A stretch of 16,548 bases of DNA from Gammaproteobacteria bacterium (GTDB lineage Bacteria; Pseudomonadota; Gammaproteobacteria; SZUA-229), in NCBI GenBank assembly GCA_011051475.1, contig DRLE01000141.1, forward strand, positions 1-16,548, given 5' to 3'. Positions within the stretch are counted from its first letter, which is position 1; every line of letters begins with the position of its first letter. Shown here one piece after another: positions 7,288-16,100 of the stretch. The notes beneath the pieces are model-generated. The model saw only the letters and a program-made list of their open reading frames with translations, had not been told where the DNA came from and did no database searches. Position numbers and translations under genes: made by a program.

Positions 7288-7303
7288 TGGCACATTTATT
7301 GCA
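7288..7303 (+). promoter_or_regulatory. Sigma-54 (RpoN) -24/-12 promoter
   Basis: TGGCAC-N5-TTGCA matches the RpoN consensus (TGGCACG-N4-TTGCW) at all core bases except G to A after CAC. Ten bases separate the invariant GG (7289-7290) and GC (7301-7302), as required. Transcription would start near 7314, leaving a leader of about 60 bases before the propeller-gene start at 7374. Sigma-54 promoters need an ATP-dependent activator bound upstream, and the palindromes near 7120 are candidates for that. Confidence 0.7.
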
Positions 7304-7360
7304 ATATGACACGGGTCTGTCACTTCGGTAACAGATGAACACTCAATTGCATAACAATCC

Positions 7361-7365
7361 GAGGA
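7361..7365 (+). promoter_or_regulatory. Ribosome binding site deciding the start at 7374
   Basis: GAGGA lies 8 bases upstream of ATG 7374. The in-frame ATG at 7335 has no such site, and its 13 extra residues would precede the signal peptide, so 7374 is preferred. Confidence 0.75.
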
Positions 7366-7373
7366 TTGAAAAA

Positions 7374-10172
7374 ATGAATCAAAAAACTATGAGGCACAGT
7401 CTGCTCAGCAGGTGCATTACGGTGGCACTGGCGACCGGGATTGCAATCTCTGCAGGCAATGTGCAGGCACATGAAAAAAAAAGGGGAGGCAAGTATCTGA
7501 TCGCCTGGATGGGTGACCAGATGCTAGACGGCAATAACTGCAGCCCGCTGGACAATGTTCTGGCCCTGCGCGGTCCCGAAGGCAGTTTTGACAGTACCGC
7601 AGACTGTCAGGGTGTATTGCCCGATGCGGACTTTATCGGCGTTATCGACGCCAACCCGCGTTCTGAAACCTATGGCCAGGTGGTGAACACAGCCGAGATG
7701 CCGGCGGTTTACGGCGCGCACCTGTTAAGCGATACCGATGACTTTGTCGATGAAGCACTGGATCTGTCCCTGCAGCTTGCTTCCTCCGGTGTCACGTTGC
7801 CGGGTGGCCTGGCTGATGCCGGACTGAATCCCTCCGAGCAGGGCGATATCCTCGGCGGGGTGCCGAACTTCGGTTTCGGTCAGGGCGGTACGGCCGACGC
7901 ATTGGGTCTGCCGGCAGTTGTCCCTGCGCCATCTTCCGTCCTGAATGAGCCGCATCATCATTCGGTTTACCCCTATGTTGCAGCCGATGGCTCGGTGAAT
8001 GCCTACTATGGCGGCCTGATCTCATCCAATCTGTTCGGTTGTGATATTTCCGATCCGCTTAATATCAAGCCTGCTGCCGGTACTACGCTGGAAAATGTTC
8101 CGGTGCATGCTGACAATACAACCAACCTGTGCGGCCTGTCGGCGACCGGTCGTGACATGACCTTCTCCGGTATGGATGACCTGGAATACAACCCTGCCGA
8201 CCAGAAGTATTACACCACCATGATGGGTGCGGGCGGCCAGTTTGCCGGTGCCTATTCACCGGCTTCGACTTCCGGTTCCAGTCTGCCGCCGGTACTGACC
8301 ACGCCGGGTGGTCTGCTGGTATTTGATCCCTCAACGGCTTCGCCAATCTATGAAGTCTCGGCGATACCCAAAGCCCCGGTCTTTGGTCACGGCACCTTTA
8401 CCGGTGATGGCCCGAAGGGCACCGGTATGGACACCCAGGGCTTCTATGCCAATGCGGAACCGGGCGAGATGCTCGGTCCCAAACGCTACGCGCCACGCAA
8501 ACAGATCAGTATGGGCGGTGTAGACGGTAATGGCGCCTGCGCGCCCGGTGACATTGTCACCGCTGTCGGCGCCAGTGGCTTTAACCTGTGCGTGCCGGGC
8601 GTTGCGCCGTTCAACCAGATCGGTGGCGATACCGGCGCGGTTGATCTGGATGCGGGCATCAATGAAGGTCCGGACACCGGTCTGCTGGCGCATCCCCATG
8701 GCATTGGCCTGCGCACCGACCTGAACGGTGAAATTGCCGATAAAAACGGCAATATTATCGGTGAAACCAGGGGTATCCTGATGACCTCGGACTATGCCGA
8801 TCCGGTCTCGCTGGCGCTGCAGAGTGGCGGCCAGGGCGCGGAAGGCTCACATCAGAACTTTGGCACCACCATCCGTCTGTGGGACCTGTCCAATGTAGAA
8901 GCCGGTCCCTACCAGGTTATCCAGATGCCTGACGGACCGCGTCATGAGTTCAACGAAGTTCAGGAAGAAGCGGAAGGCCTGATGGCGATGCGTATCACCC
9001 ACTCGCACAAGGGTGCCTTCGTCGCCTCCATGAACGGCGGCATGCTGTATTACTCGCCGGATATCACCGTACCCAAGCCTAAGTTCAGGGGAGTTTATGA
9101 CTTTGGCGCCTGTACCGGTGCCTCGGTCTTTACCATTACCCAGGACGACAAGACCATGTTCCTGCCGATATCGGGCATGCAGATGCCGGGTGACCCGGTC
9201 TATGAACGTGACTACAAGGGCCAGCACGACGGTCGTATCGCCGTGCTGGATATCAGGCCCCTGCTCAGAGCCGGTGACGATTTCGACTGTGACATGGCTC
9301 CGGCCGCTGCCTGGGACAATACCGGTCCGGACAGCCCGCTGGGTCAGCCTGAGACACAGGGACCATCCGGTCTTGTCTATCACCGTCACGGTGATCTGAT
9401 GAGCGGCGGCACCATGCATCCCAATAACGGTGCTTCCGACTGTCCGAAACTGATCGACCAGGTTGCACTGTCCGGTGTTGGGGAAGACGGCATACTCGGC
9501 ACGGCGGACGATCATCCGGACTCCGTTACCACGCGTGGTGGCCCTCACTTCACGACGCATGATCGTAATGACCGCTATGTCGCGACCAGCAACTACTTCG
9601 TTGACCTGCGTGAATTCGCAATCAAGGATATCGACCTGCTGCTGAGCGCGCTGGGTGTGAATCATGGCTTTGACAACACCAATTCTGATTCCGGCATCAA
9701 TAACTATCCGCCGGGTGGCCCGGATGCCTGTACCGATGTGCTTAATCAGGTTGGCGGCTGTCCTCAGGGTGGTCTGGGTATGGTGCATGAAGCCCTGGGT
9801 GTCGATGGTGGCTTTGGTAACACGCTGCCGGGTCTTGGCTCAGTGGGTGATGACACCATCTGTATGATGAAGTGGAACCGCAAGAAGAAGAACCTGAAAC
9901 TCGACAAGCGTTTCAATGCGGGTGATGACACTTCGCCAACCGGCTGTAATGATATGGACTTCGGTGATACGGGTAAATCATGGCCGGTAGCCGGTACCCG
10001 TAACCCGGGGGCGGGTAATGCCACGCCGCACGGCATGTCATTCATCAAGGTCGGTTCCAGTCGATTCTTTACCAATGGTGAAGTAACCAGGCATCGACCC
10101 AATCGGCATAGAAAGTGGTTTGCAGACGGTGAGGCTGCAGGCCCTATGTCACGGATGATGTCAGGCATGTAG
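7374..10172 (+). CDS. Large secreted protein resembling SBP56/methanethiol oxidase beta-propellers
   Basis: The protein has 932 residues with a Sec signal (MRHSLLSRC, hydrophobic core, cut after VQA at 32), so the mature form is periplasmic or secreted. The family is uncertain. Several stretches recall selenium-binding protein 56/methanethiol oxidase (MtoX): FIGVIDANPRSETYGQVV, NEPHHHSVYPYV (His194-196) followed by GGLISSNLFGCDISDP, LLAHPHGIGLRTD (His440, His442), TIRLWDLSNVEAGPYQVIQM, RITHSHKGAF (His543, His545) and a C-terminal NATPHGMSFI (His886). In SBP56 proteins comparable His-containing blade motifs bind copper. It is about twice the usual 430-470 residues. It has about 13 cysteines after the signal and no CxxCH, suggesting disulfides. 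DGILGTADD (about residue 703) is a motif common in secreted proteins and may bind Ca. It is controlled by the sigma-54 promoter and followed by a terminator and a MauG-like gene. A different secreted propeller family remains possible. Confidence 0.55.
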   Translation: MNQKTMRHSLLSRCITVALATGIAISAGNVQAHEKKRGGKYLIAWMGDQMLDGNNCSPLDNVLALRGPEGSFDSTADCQGVLPDADFIGVIDANPRSETYGQVVNTAEMPAVYGAHLLSDTDDFVDEALDLSLQLASSGVTLPGGLADAGLNPSEQGDILGGVPNFGFGQGGTADALGLPAVVPAPSSVLNEPHHHSVYPYVAADGSVNAYYGGLISSNLFGCDISDPLNIKPAAGTTLENVPVHADNTTNLCGLSATGRDMTFSGMDDLEYNPADQKYYTTMMGAGGQFAGAYSPASTSGSSLPPVLTTPGGLLVFDPSTASPIYEVSAIPKAPVFGHGTFTGDGPKGTGMDTQGFYANAEPGEMLGPKRYAPRKQISMGGVDGNGACAPGDIVTAVGASGFNLCVPGVAPFNQIGGDTGAVDLDAGINEGPDTGLLAHPHGIGLRTDLNGEIADKNGNIIGETRGILMTSDYADPVSLALQSGGQGAEGSHQNFGTTIRLWDLSNVEAGPYQVIQMPDGPRHEFNEVQEEAEGLMAMRITHSHKGAFVASMNGGMLYYSPDITVPKPKFRGVYDFGACTGASVFTITQDDKTMFLPISGMQMPGDPVYERDYKGQHDGRIAVLDIRPLLRAGDDFDCDMAPAAAWDNTGPDSPLGQPETQGPSGLVYHRHGDLMSGGTMHPNNGASDCPKLIDQVALSGVGEDGILGTADDHPDSVTTRGGPHFTTHDRNDRYVATSNYFVDLREFAIKDIDLLLSALGVNHGFDNTNSDSGINNYPPGGPDACTDVLNQVGGCPQGGLGMVHEALGVDGGFGNTLPGLGSVGDDTICMMKWNRKKKNLKLDKRFNAGDDTSPTGCNDMDFGDTGKSWPVAGTRNPGAGNATPHGMSFIKVGSSRFFTNGEVTRHRPNRHRKWFADGEAAGPMSRMMSGM

Positions 10173-10184
10173 GCTGAACGGCCT

Positions 10185-10213
10185 GGCCCGGCCCCTGGGG
10201 GTCGGGCCTTTTT
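10185..10213 (+). terminator. Intrinsic terminator after the propeller gene
   Basis: GGCCCG (10185-10190) pairs with CGGGCC (10203-10208). The stem is extended inward by a G-U pair and further C-G pairs around a CTGG loop, and TTTTT follows (10209-10213). It starts 12 bases after the stop codon. The next gene starts 35 bases later, so it probably attenuates rather than isolates that gene. Confidence 0.85.
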
Positions 10214-10247
10214 GCTTTGGTATGCAAAAAAATACCGGAGATCATTG

Positions 10248-11675
10248 ATGAAACGATCACGAATTTATTACCTGAACGCTGCTGCCTGTGTCCTGCTTTG
10301 CATGCCGGGCGGGGCGGTCATGGCCAACGGCATACTGCCGGCAAGTTACCCCGGAGCGCAGCTGATCAATGCGGGGCGACGCATTTTTTTTGAAGAAACC
10401 TTTAACGGTAACGGCCGCACCTGTGGCAGCTGTCACCCGGCGGACAATAACTACACACTGGATCCGCAGTATATTTCGACGCTGCCTGCAGATGATCCGC
10501 TGTTCGTGGCCGAGCGTCATCACGGCCGGCATGGCCGGAATAACCCGCTGGCTGAAAATTTTGAAAAGCCCGGGCTGATGCGCAAGCTGGGGCTGATACT
10601 GGAGAATACCAACGGCTTTGATGAACTGCAGGATGGTTATACCCTGCGCAGTGTGCCGCATTTGCTGGCTATGCGAACATCACTGCAGGCGCCATCTGCT
10701 GAGGCCGCAGACGGCACACAAAGCCCGCCTGTGGAACGTACCGGCTGGAGCGGTGATGGTGCACCGCTGGAAGGACGACTGAAGGACTTTTTAACGGGCG
10801 CCATCCGCCAGCATTTAACGCGCACATTAAACCGCCGGCCGGGCGTTGATTTTCGCCTGCCGACGGACTATGAGATTGCCGCAGTCGAAGCCTTTATGCT
10901 GTCACTGGGGCGTCAGCGCGAATATGACGATTTCCGGCAGATACGCATGCGCAATGAAAAAGCCGAAAGAGGCCGGCTTAACTATCTTGGCGAAGGGCTG
11001 GCCAGCGGCATTCCCTGCAATGCCTGTCATTTCAACGGTGGCGCCAATACCGACCCGGACTTTGCTTTTCCGGCCGATATAACGCCACCGGCATATGAGT
11101 CAAGCAATCGCTCGTTTGCGCCGCGCGTGGAAGAGCTGCTCGATCAGCCAGGTGATGTTATCAGCGGTGAGCCAATGCCGTTTGATGATGGTTTCGGTCA
11201 GGGCACTAATCTGTTTAATGCGCCCACGGTCATTGAAGCCGCCGATACCGCGCCGTTCTTTCATGCCAACCAGGTGGATACCGTCGAGGCCATGGTCTCG
11301 TTCTACGCAACACAGCGACACCTGCGCAATGGTGAAGTGCTGCCGCCCATCGTTGGCCTTAACGGCTCGCAGGTGGCCAATGTTGCTGCTTTTTTACGCG
11401 TGCTCAATGCTGATGAAAATGCACGCAGCGCCATTGTTCTGCTGCAGCAGGCAAAGGACTGTGATAATGCCGGTTGCCGCAGGGAAAACAAACGCCTGGC
11501 CAGGGCTGAAATAAATGATGCGCTAATGGTTTTGCAGGCGGCGAGTCTGCATTATGATGACGTCGTGCCATTGTTGCAGAAGGCATTACGCCAGCTGAAA
11601 CGCAGGCATGGTATCGCGCGGGCAAAAACCGGCCTGGAGCAGGCGAGGGCGTTAATGATAGTGCGGCCTTCCTGA
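10248..11675 (+). CDS. MauG/cytochrome c peroxidase-like di-heme protein
   Basis: This is a 475-residue periplasmic protein with a signal peptide (KRSRIYYLNAAACVLLCMPGGAVMA, likely cut after Ala26) and two c-type heme sites, CGSCH (59-63) and CNACH (257-261). The C-terminal heme domain carries the family signature FNAPT (323-327), TAPFFHANQVDTVEAMVSFY (334-353) and VANVAAFLRVLN. Relatives include di-heme peroxidases that reduce H2O2 and MauG, which builds protein-derived cofactors. Residues about 388-475 form an extra helical, basic tail containing CDNAGC (Cys-x4-Cys), not usual in MauG. ATG 10248 is chosen for CGGAGAT upstream and for the signal peptide; an upstream in-frame ATG (10212) lies in the terminator T-tract. 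The adjacent propeller gene is a likely partner or substrate. Electron or radical exchange with it is inference. Confidence 0.85.
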   Translation: MKRSRIYYLNAAACVLLCMPGGAVMANGILPASYPGAQLINAGRRIFFEETFNGNGRTCGSCHPADNNYTLDPQYISTLPADDPLFVAERHHGRHGRNNPLAENFEKPGLMRKLGLILENTNGFDELQDGYTLRSVPHLLAMRTSLQAPSAEAADGTQSPPVERTGWSGDGAPLEGRLKDFLTGAIRQHLTRTLNRRPGVDFRLPTDYEIAAVEAFMLSLGRQREYDDFRQIRMRNEKAERGRLNYLGEGLASGIPCNACHFNGGANTDPDFAFPADITPPAYESSNRSFAPRVEELLDQPGDVISGEPMPFDDGFGQGTNLFNAPTVIEAADTAPFFHANQVDTVEAMVSFYATQRHLRNGEVLPPIVGLNGSQVANVAAFLRVLNADENARSAIVLLQQAKDCDNAGCRRENKRLARAEINDALMVLQAASLHYDDVVPLLQKALRQLKRRHGIARAKTGLEQARALMIVRPS

Positions 11676-11725
11676 TGCTATTAAGCCACGAATAGATGGC
11701 ACATTGTTACCTGAAGTAAAAAACT

Positions 11726-13135
11726 ATGAATATCAAACAGCTTGTTTTTATTGTTGTGCTGCTCAGCCTGGGTACCGTTCTTGGCGTAATGCTTGAGCGC
11801 TACCTGGCGACCGGGCCTGATGAAACTGCCCGTACGGAAACAGCGCTGGAGCACGCGCTCAAGCACCAGCAGCCCGGCTATGTCTGTCCCATGCATTCAC
11901 AGATTCTTTCCGATGCGCCGGGAAGCTGTCCGATCTGTGGCATGGACCTGGTGGCAATAAAAAAAGACACATCGGCTGAAACGGACAATGACGATGATTA
12001 TCCGGTCGTCAGTATCCGCTCCGGCATGATCAACAGCCTGGGCGTACGGGTTGCGCTGGTTGAGCGCGGCGACCTGGTACGCAAGATCGAAACCCCGGGT
12101 TTCGTGCAGCTGCTGCGCAAGGAAAAATACAGCCGTTACACCGCGCCGGCAAAGGGGCGGGTCAGCCGGCTGTATTTCACTACCGGTCAGTGGCATGAAA
12201 CCGGTGATCCTCTGGTCGATATCGATCTGGATGACCTGGTACTGGTGCAGGAAAAGCACCTTGAATTGCTGGCCGCGGCCAGACAGGCAGCCCCGGCGTC
12301 AGAGACTCTGCTTAACAAGCAGGCTGTCATGTCGCCTGCACCATCAGATGGCGCATCGGATGATATGTCCGAGAATAATGCATCGGATACCGCCGGGGAA
12401 GATGTCGGTGAAACAGCGGAAACCCGGAGTGATAGTCATGACGCAACGATCACTCTGGAGAAAACCCGCCTGTTAATGCAGGCCGCCGGTATGAGCGACG
12501 AGCAGATAAAACATCTGGAGGAAACCGGTGAGACCTCGCCAACCATTACCCTGTATGCCAGGCATCCGGGCGAGGTGATGGAATTACGGGTAAAACAGGG
12601 CGATGTCGTCAATGCGCGCACCATGCTGTTCACCCTGGGCGGTCTGATGCGCGCCACGGTGCTGGCCAATGCCTTCCAGCGCGACGCCAGCTGGATTCAT
12701 CCGGGACAGGAAGTGGATGTGGTGCTGCCGCATAATCCCGATAAAGTCTGGAAGGGCAGGGTCAGCAGCGGCGCGGTCAGTATCAATACCAATTCGCAGA
12801 ATATCGGTATCAAGTTCGAATTCGTCGCCCCGAGCAGGGTGGTGAAAAGCGGCATGTACGTGGTCGGCAATATCTATGGGCGGGTAAAGAAAGGCGCCCT
12901 GATGGTGCCGGCGGAAGCGGTTATTTACAGCGGTAACGAGAAGCGGGTGATCGAGGCCCTGGGCAATGGTCAGTTCAGGCCGGTGCCGGTAAAAACCGGT
13001 ATTTCCAATGATACCGATATTGAAATTCTCGAAGGCCTTGAAGAGGGCGATACCATTGTGGTCTCCGCGCAGTTTCTGATTGATTCGGAAAGTTCGCTGC
13101 AGGCCAGCTACCGTCGTATGGCGCCGGTGCAATAG
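11726..13135 (+). CDS. cusB: CusB-like periplasmic adaptor with heavy-metal-binding domain
   Basis: This is the membrane-fusion subunit of a heavy-metal RND pump, linking the inner-membrane CusA-type transporter to an outer-membrane channel. In its 469 residues, an N-terminal anchor (about 5-22) is followed by a heavy-metal-binding domain with YVCPMHSQIL (52-61) and CPICGMDL (68-75); Cys54, Met56, His57, Cys68, Cys71 and Met73 are candidate Cu/Ag ligands. The barrel and lipoyl-like parts follow (YTAPAKGRVSRLYFTTGQWHETGDPL, about 138-163; LYARHPGEVMELRVKQGDVV, about 276-295), then the beta-barrel and membrane-proximal domain. Between the lipoyl halves sits an acidic, Ser/Asp-rich insert (about 204-240) that looks disordered. 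The ribosome binding site is weak (GAAGT). The gene starts 50 bp after the MauG-like gene and its stop is 8 bp before cusA, so cusBA is an operon. No CusR or CueR box was found upstream. Confidence 0.92.
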   Translation: MNIKQLVFIVVLLSLGTVLGVMLERYLATGPDETARTETALEHALKHQQPGYVCPMHSQILSDAPGSCPICGMDLVAIKKDTSAETDNDDDYPVVSIRSGMINSLGVRVALVERGDLVRKIETPGFVQLLRKEKYSRYTAPAKGRVSRLYFTTGQWHETGDPLVDIDLDDLVLVQEKHLELLAAARQAAPASETLLNKQAVMSPAPSDGASDDMSENNASDTAGEDVGETAETRSDSHDATITLEKTRLLMQAAGMSDEQIKHLEETGETSPTITLYARHPGEVMELRVKQGDVVNARTMLFTLGGLMRATVLANAFQRDASWIHPGQEVDVVLPHNPDKVWKGRVSSGAVSINTNSQNIGIKFEFVAPSRVVKSGMYVVGNIYGRVKKGALMVPAEAVIYSGNEKRVIEALGNGQFRPVPVKTGISNDTDIEILEGLEEGDTIVVSAQFLIDSESSLQASYRRMAPVQ

Positions 13136-13143
13136 GATACGGC

Positions 13144-16100
13144 ATGATTGCACGCCTGATACGCTGGTCCATCGACAATCGTCCGCTGGTTATTCTGGTG
13201 GCCTTCCTGCTGGCCGTCTGGGGTGTGCACTCGGCGCGCAGTATTCCACTGGACGCCGTTCCCGACCTCTCGGATGTGCAGGTCATTATCAAGACCCATT
13301 TTCCCGGCCAGGCGCCGCAGATCGTGGAAGACCAGGTGACCTATCCCCTGGCCAGCGCCATGCTTTCGGTGCCGGGGGCGACGCATGTGCGCGGTTATTC
13401 CTTTTTCGGGGACTCCTACGTTTATGTGATCTTTGAGGATGGCACCGACCAGTACTGGGCGCGCTCGCGGGTGCTGGAATATATCAACCAGGTGCGAGAC
13501 CAGCTGCCGCCGGGCGCCAATGCGCAACTGGGGCCGGATGCCAGCGGTGTCGGCTGGATATTCCAGTATGCGCTGATCGACCGCAGCGGCCGGCACGACC
13601 TTGCCGAGCTGCGCAGCCTGCAGGACTGGTTTCTCAAATACGAGCTGCAGACCGTGCCGGGGGTGTCGGAAGTGGCCAGCGTTGGCGGCATGGTCAAACA
13701 GTACCAGGTCGTGCTGGATGTTAACCGCATGCGCGCCAGCGAACTGTCGCTGCCGGTAATAAAGAAAATGATTATCGACGCCAACCAGGAGGTCAGCGGC
13801 TCGGTGATCGAGATGGGCGAGGCCGAGTACCTGATTCGCGGCAAGGGCTATATTAAAACCGTTGAAGACCTGAAACGCATTCCCTATCTGCAGCGCAAGG
13901 AGGCCGGCGCGGCCCTGTTGCTGCAGGATTTTGCCGATATCCGTATCGGCCCGCAGATGCGTCGCGGCATTGCCGAGCTCAATGGTGAGGGCGAGGTCAC
14001 CGGTGGTATCGTGGTCATGCGCGCCGGTGAAAATGCGCTGCTCACCATCGAAAGGGTCAAGCAACGCCTGGAAAAGCTGAAGCAGGGCCTGCCCGAAGGC
14101 GTTGAACTGGTGGTGACCTACGACCGTTCCCGCCTGATTAAAAACGCCGTGAACACGCTGAGTAACCGCCTGCTGGAAGAGTTTCTGTTTGTTGCCATTG
14201 TCTGCGCCCTGTTTCTGTTCCATCTGCGCTCGTCGTTGGTGATTATCTTCAGCCTGCCGGTCGGTATTCTGCTGGCCTTTGCCATTATGAAGCTGCAGGG
14301 GGTCAATGCCAATATTATGTCGCTGGGGGGTATTGCCATTGCCATCGGCGCCATGGTCGATGCCGCCATTGTCATGATCGAGAACGTGCACAAACAGCTT
14401 GAGCTTGACGGCGAGGCGGATGAAGCGGGCCGTTTCGCGGCCATGACCCGCGCCATGCTGGACGTCGGCCCGCCACTGTTTTTCTCGCTGCTGATTATTA
14501 CCCTGAGTTTCCTGCCGGTGTTTAGCCTGGAGGCGCAGGAAGGGCGGCTGTTTGCGCCGCTGGCCTTTACCAAGACCTATGCCATGGCGGCGGCTGCGCT
14601 GCTGTCGGTGACCCTGGTGCCGGCGCTGATCATGTATCTGGTAAAGGGTCGGGTGCGCCGGGAAAGCGAAAGCCGGCTTAACCGGGGGTTGATCAATGCC
14701 TATCTGCCGCTGATTAAAAAGGCGCTGGCACGCCCCTGGCTTACCCTGGCGGTAACCACGGTGCTGGTCATCTCTGCCGCCTGGCCGGTTATGCATTCGG
14801 GCTCGGAGTTTATGCCCGAGCTGAATGAGGGCGATCTGCTTTATATGCCGACCACGCTGCCGGGTATTGCCATCGGCAAGGCGGGGCAGTTGCTGCAGAA
14901 GATGGACGCCCTGATCAAAACCGTGCCGGAAGTGAAAACCGTGTTCGGCAAGGTCGGGCGTGCCGAGACCGCCACCGATCCGGCGCCGCTGACCATGATC
15001 GAAACCACCATACAGCTCAGGCCGAAGACGGAATGGCGCAAAGGTAAAACCATCCAGGATATTATCGATGAGCTGGATGATACTGTGAAAATACCCGGCG
15101 TTACCAATGCCTGGCTGATGCCGATTTCGGCGCGTATCGACATGCTGGCCACCGGCATCAAGACCCCGGTGGGCATCAAGATTGCCGGTGATGATCTGGA
15201 TGTTATTCAGAAAATCGGCGAGCAAATCGAGCGACTGATACGCCAGCTGCCGCAAACGGCCAGCGTGTTTTCCGAGCGTGTCGGTGGCGCGCGTTATATC
15301 GACATCAGTATCGATCGTGATCGCGCCGCGCACTACGGCATGAGCATCGCCGATGTGCATGAGGTGATCGCGCTGGCGGTGGGCGGGAAGAATCTGACCT
15401 ACACCGTCGAGGGCCGTGAGCGTTATCCCATTAACCTGCGCTACCCGCGTTATGTGCGCGACTCCATCGATGATTTGAATGACCTGCCGGTGTTCCTTTC
15501 CTCCGGTGAGCAGATCCGTCTGCAGGAAGTGGCCGAGGTGAAAATCGTCGACGGTCCGGCGCTGATCAAGACCGAAGATGCCCGCCTGAACGGCTGGGTG
15601 TATATTGATATCAAGGACGGTGATATTGGCTCCTATGTCAGACAGGCGCAGCAGCTGGTGGCGCAGAATATCGAGCTGCCACCGGGCTATTCCATCAGCT
15701 GGGCCGGACAGTACCAGTACCTGCTGCGCGCCAGCGAGCGCCTGGGCTATATCGTGCCGCTGACCCTGGTGCTGATTCTTGTTCTGCTGTATCTGAATTT
15801 CAGAAACATGACGCTGGCGCTGATGGTAATGGGCGCCCTGCCGCTGGCGCTGGTCGGCGGCGTCTGGCTGCTTTATCTGCTGGATTACAATCTTTCCGTT
15901 GCCGTGGGCGTGGGCTTTATCGCCCTGGCCGGCGTGGCCGCCGAGTTCGGCGTGGTGATGCTGGTCTATCTCAACCAGGCGGTGGCAAAGCACCGCCCGC
16001 AAACCCCCGCTCAGTTACGCGAAGCGATTATCGAAGGCGCGGTGCTGCGTGTGCGCCCCAAGGCCATGACCGTGGCCGTTATCCTTGCCGGCCTGCTGCC

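Larger units (their letters stand above)
6858..7334. other. 477-bp AT-rich intergenic regulatory region
   Basis: No credible gene is present. The first about 110 bp have coding-like base composition but no ORF. From about 6975 to 7330 the DNA is AT-rich with many T and A runs. It holds a palindromic cluster at 6974-6997, another at 7100-7140, and a sigma-54-type promoter at 7288-7303, all listed separately. No convincing terminator for the deacetylase gene is seen. Confidence 0.8.

Noticed and set aside
7335..7373. Earlier ATG for the propeller gene
   Set aside because: No ribosome binding site, while GAGGA correctly precedes ATG 7374, which starts a normal signal peptide.
8847..9788. 313-codon open frame antisense to the propeller gene
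   Set aside because: No domain and no ribosome binding site, and it lies fully inside a gene with a clear signal peptide and promoter.
11697..11710. Second sigma-54-like promoter before cusB (TGGCACATTGTTAC)
   Set aside because: The -24 half TGGCAC is there, but no GC occurs at the required spacing for the -12 element.
13108..16002. 964-codon open frame antisense to cusA
   Set aside because: cusA is unmistakably coding on the other strand with a conserved Met triad. The antisense frame is low-complexity His/Gln-rich and lacks a recognisable domain, a by-product of GC-biased codon use.
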